Made by a program: the position numbers and the translations under genes. The notes under the pieces were generated by a model that ran no database searches, was not told the origin of the DNA, and saw only the letters and a program-made list of their open reading frames with translations. A DNA stretch of 64,000 bases from Anisus vortex (taxonomy: Eukaryota; Mollusca; Gastropoda; Planorbidae). This document shows positions 63,074 to 64,000 of this stretch, in pieces. Where the stretch lies: positions 1,618,501-1,682,500 of the forward strand of contig OX421503.1 in assembly GCA_949126835.1 (NCBI GenBank), written 5' to 3'. Within the stretch, counting starts at the first letter, position 1; each line of letters begins with the position of its first letter.

Positions 63074-63600
63074 AGCATAAGTTCTCAACCTTTTTCGGCT
63101 AAGCGCCCCCCCCCCCTTTTTTTGTATCGCCCTTTCCCAACCCTCTGGAAGTTAAATGGTCAATATAGTTTGTGCAATTTTTTTTACGCCGACTAGATTT
63201 GTGTGCTTATTTATTATTTTAAATAAAATGAAAAAGACACATTTTGTAAGAATTAATAGATACAAAAATTACCTAAACAAGAGGCTTGAAAAAAATCTAT
63301 TTTAATGTGAATCGTTTGCTTGGTATGTTGCTAGTAGTTTGTCTATATTTGTTTCAATTTTGGTTGCGAAATACTTAGGTCTCCACGCTTCACTATTTGC
63401 AGCTTGTCTTGTTTTTCTTTTTTGACAACAAAATGGTATTAGCATAAAATCCACTTTCCACAAAAGAGGGTGATAAGATTTCAAATGCAATACAAAATTG
63501 TTGCCAAAACTCACAGACCTTGAGAAACTGATAGATTTTCGCCAAAAGAATTGCAGTTGCTTTTCAAAAGCTCGAGCATCGAATCCAAGTCTCATTTATT
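63074..63600 (-). pseudogene. hAT transposase C-terminal fragment
   Basis: The minus-strand frame ending at 63302 closes with KIETNIDKLLATYQANDSH*, the typical C-terminus (xxPNIxxLxxxxQAxxSH) of ZBED5/SCAND3-like hAT transposases. A neighbouring frame reads SPSFVESGFYANTILLSKKK, the dimerisation signature. The GTTCTCAACCTTTTTCGGCT near 63090 resembles a hAT terminus (CAGxGGTTCTCAACCTTTTT). Frameshifts make it dead. Confidence 0.65.
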
Positions 63601-63654
63601 ATATTTAAACGGTCATCTTTTGCTAACCAACGTACCACAGTGTGCAGTAGCCAT

Positions 63655-63830
63655 CGTATCTTATACATTACAGACGCTCCTTCTATAAAGAAGATTATTG
63701 CGTCATACGCTCATCCGTGGTCCGAGTCTAGTCTTGCATTTTTATTAATGTTTTAAATGATGTTAAGTTACTGGTTTTCCTGGTTTGTTCAGGCAACCTA
63801 TTCCATGCCCGAATGCCACTCGGGAAGAAA
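63655..63830 (-). mobile_element. SINE family C
   Basis: TACAGACGCTCCTTCTATAA, CTCATCCGTGGTCCGAGTCT, TGTTCAGGCAACCTATTCCA, GAATGCCACTCGGGAAG. Confidence 0.8.
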
Positions 63831-64000
63831 TACAATAATATAATACAGATATTAAAAATAAGAAGAATTAATTAAGGTATCAATGCAAAGGTATCTAAAA
63901 AAATCAATGAATGCATTACTTATTTGTGAACTGCTGTAATAATGTAGTGAGCGATACAGAAAACCACCAAGACTTTTAGTACGGTAACTAAATGTTGTCA
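63831..64000. other. Right edge, nothing recognised
   Basis: AT-rich, no supported feature. Confidence 0.35.

Overview
The window looks like AT-rich, repeat-laden nuclear DNA from a gastropod mollusc, most likely a heterobranch (pulmonate) snail. This is an inference from three things: an LDLa/LRR receptor exon of the kind known from Lymnaea (GRL101 type), the intron/exon organisation of a conserved animal WD40 gene, and a mixture of tRNA-derived SINEs, RTE/CR1-like LINEs, hAT elements and Helitrons. There is no bacterial-type gene organisation, no CRISPR array and no rRNA.

Only two host protein genes can be supported. On the minus strand, 1-2731 is one large exon of an LDLa + leucine-rich-repeat receptor that runs off the left edge inside its first transmembrane helix; the frame changes at a TATAG triplet repeat. 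On the plus strand, 19423-38035 holds a complete coding sequence in 14 coding exons (2,280 nt, 759 codons plus stop; all junctions GT/AG with consistent phase) for DCAF8, a WD40 substrate receptor of the CUL4-DDB1 ubiquitin ligase. Its introns carry four minisatellites, several SINEs and LINE tails, and two partial duplications of its own exons.

The rest is mobile and tandem-repeat DNA. 3.0-7.9 kb: three LINE 3' fragments, a solo LTR and two broken Helitron N-terminal regions. 9.6-12.1 kb: 61-bp and 58-bp arrays, a small hAT MITE, and a hAT MITE whose subterminal sequence has expanded into a 31-bp minisatellite. 13.3-14.6 kb: a hAT element with 8-bp target duplication and a broken transposase C-terminus. 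14.9-16.8 kb: a 24-bp minisatellite. 39-46 kb: SINEs, hAT MITEs and a 1.5-kb hAT derivative with perfect 8-bp target duplication. 47.3-54.1 kb: a full-length, very young LTR retrotransposon with integrase upstream of reverse transcriptase (Gmr1-like order), a SCAN-like Gag and an internal RT/RNase H deletion. 55.0-57.5 kb: a broken Helitron helicase containing a SINE and a 273-bp tandem duplication. 58-64 kb: SINEs, a LINE inserted in a SINE, another LINE fragment and a hAT transposase fragment.

The most unusual signal is not a gene. The palindrome TAGGCCTA occurs at 13 dispersed places plus one array, against roughly one or fewer expected. In two tandem arrays, neighbouring units show that it arises as an exact 6-bp gain (GGCCTA) at a TA dinucleotide. 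That looks like a recurrent micro-insertion or excision-footprint process.
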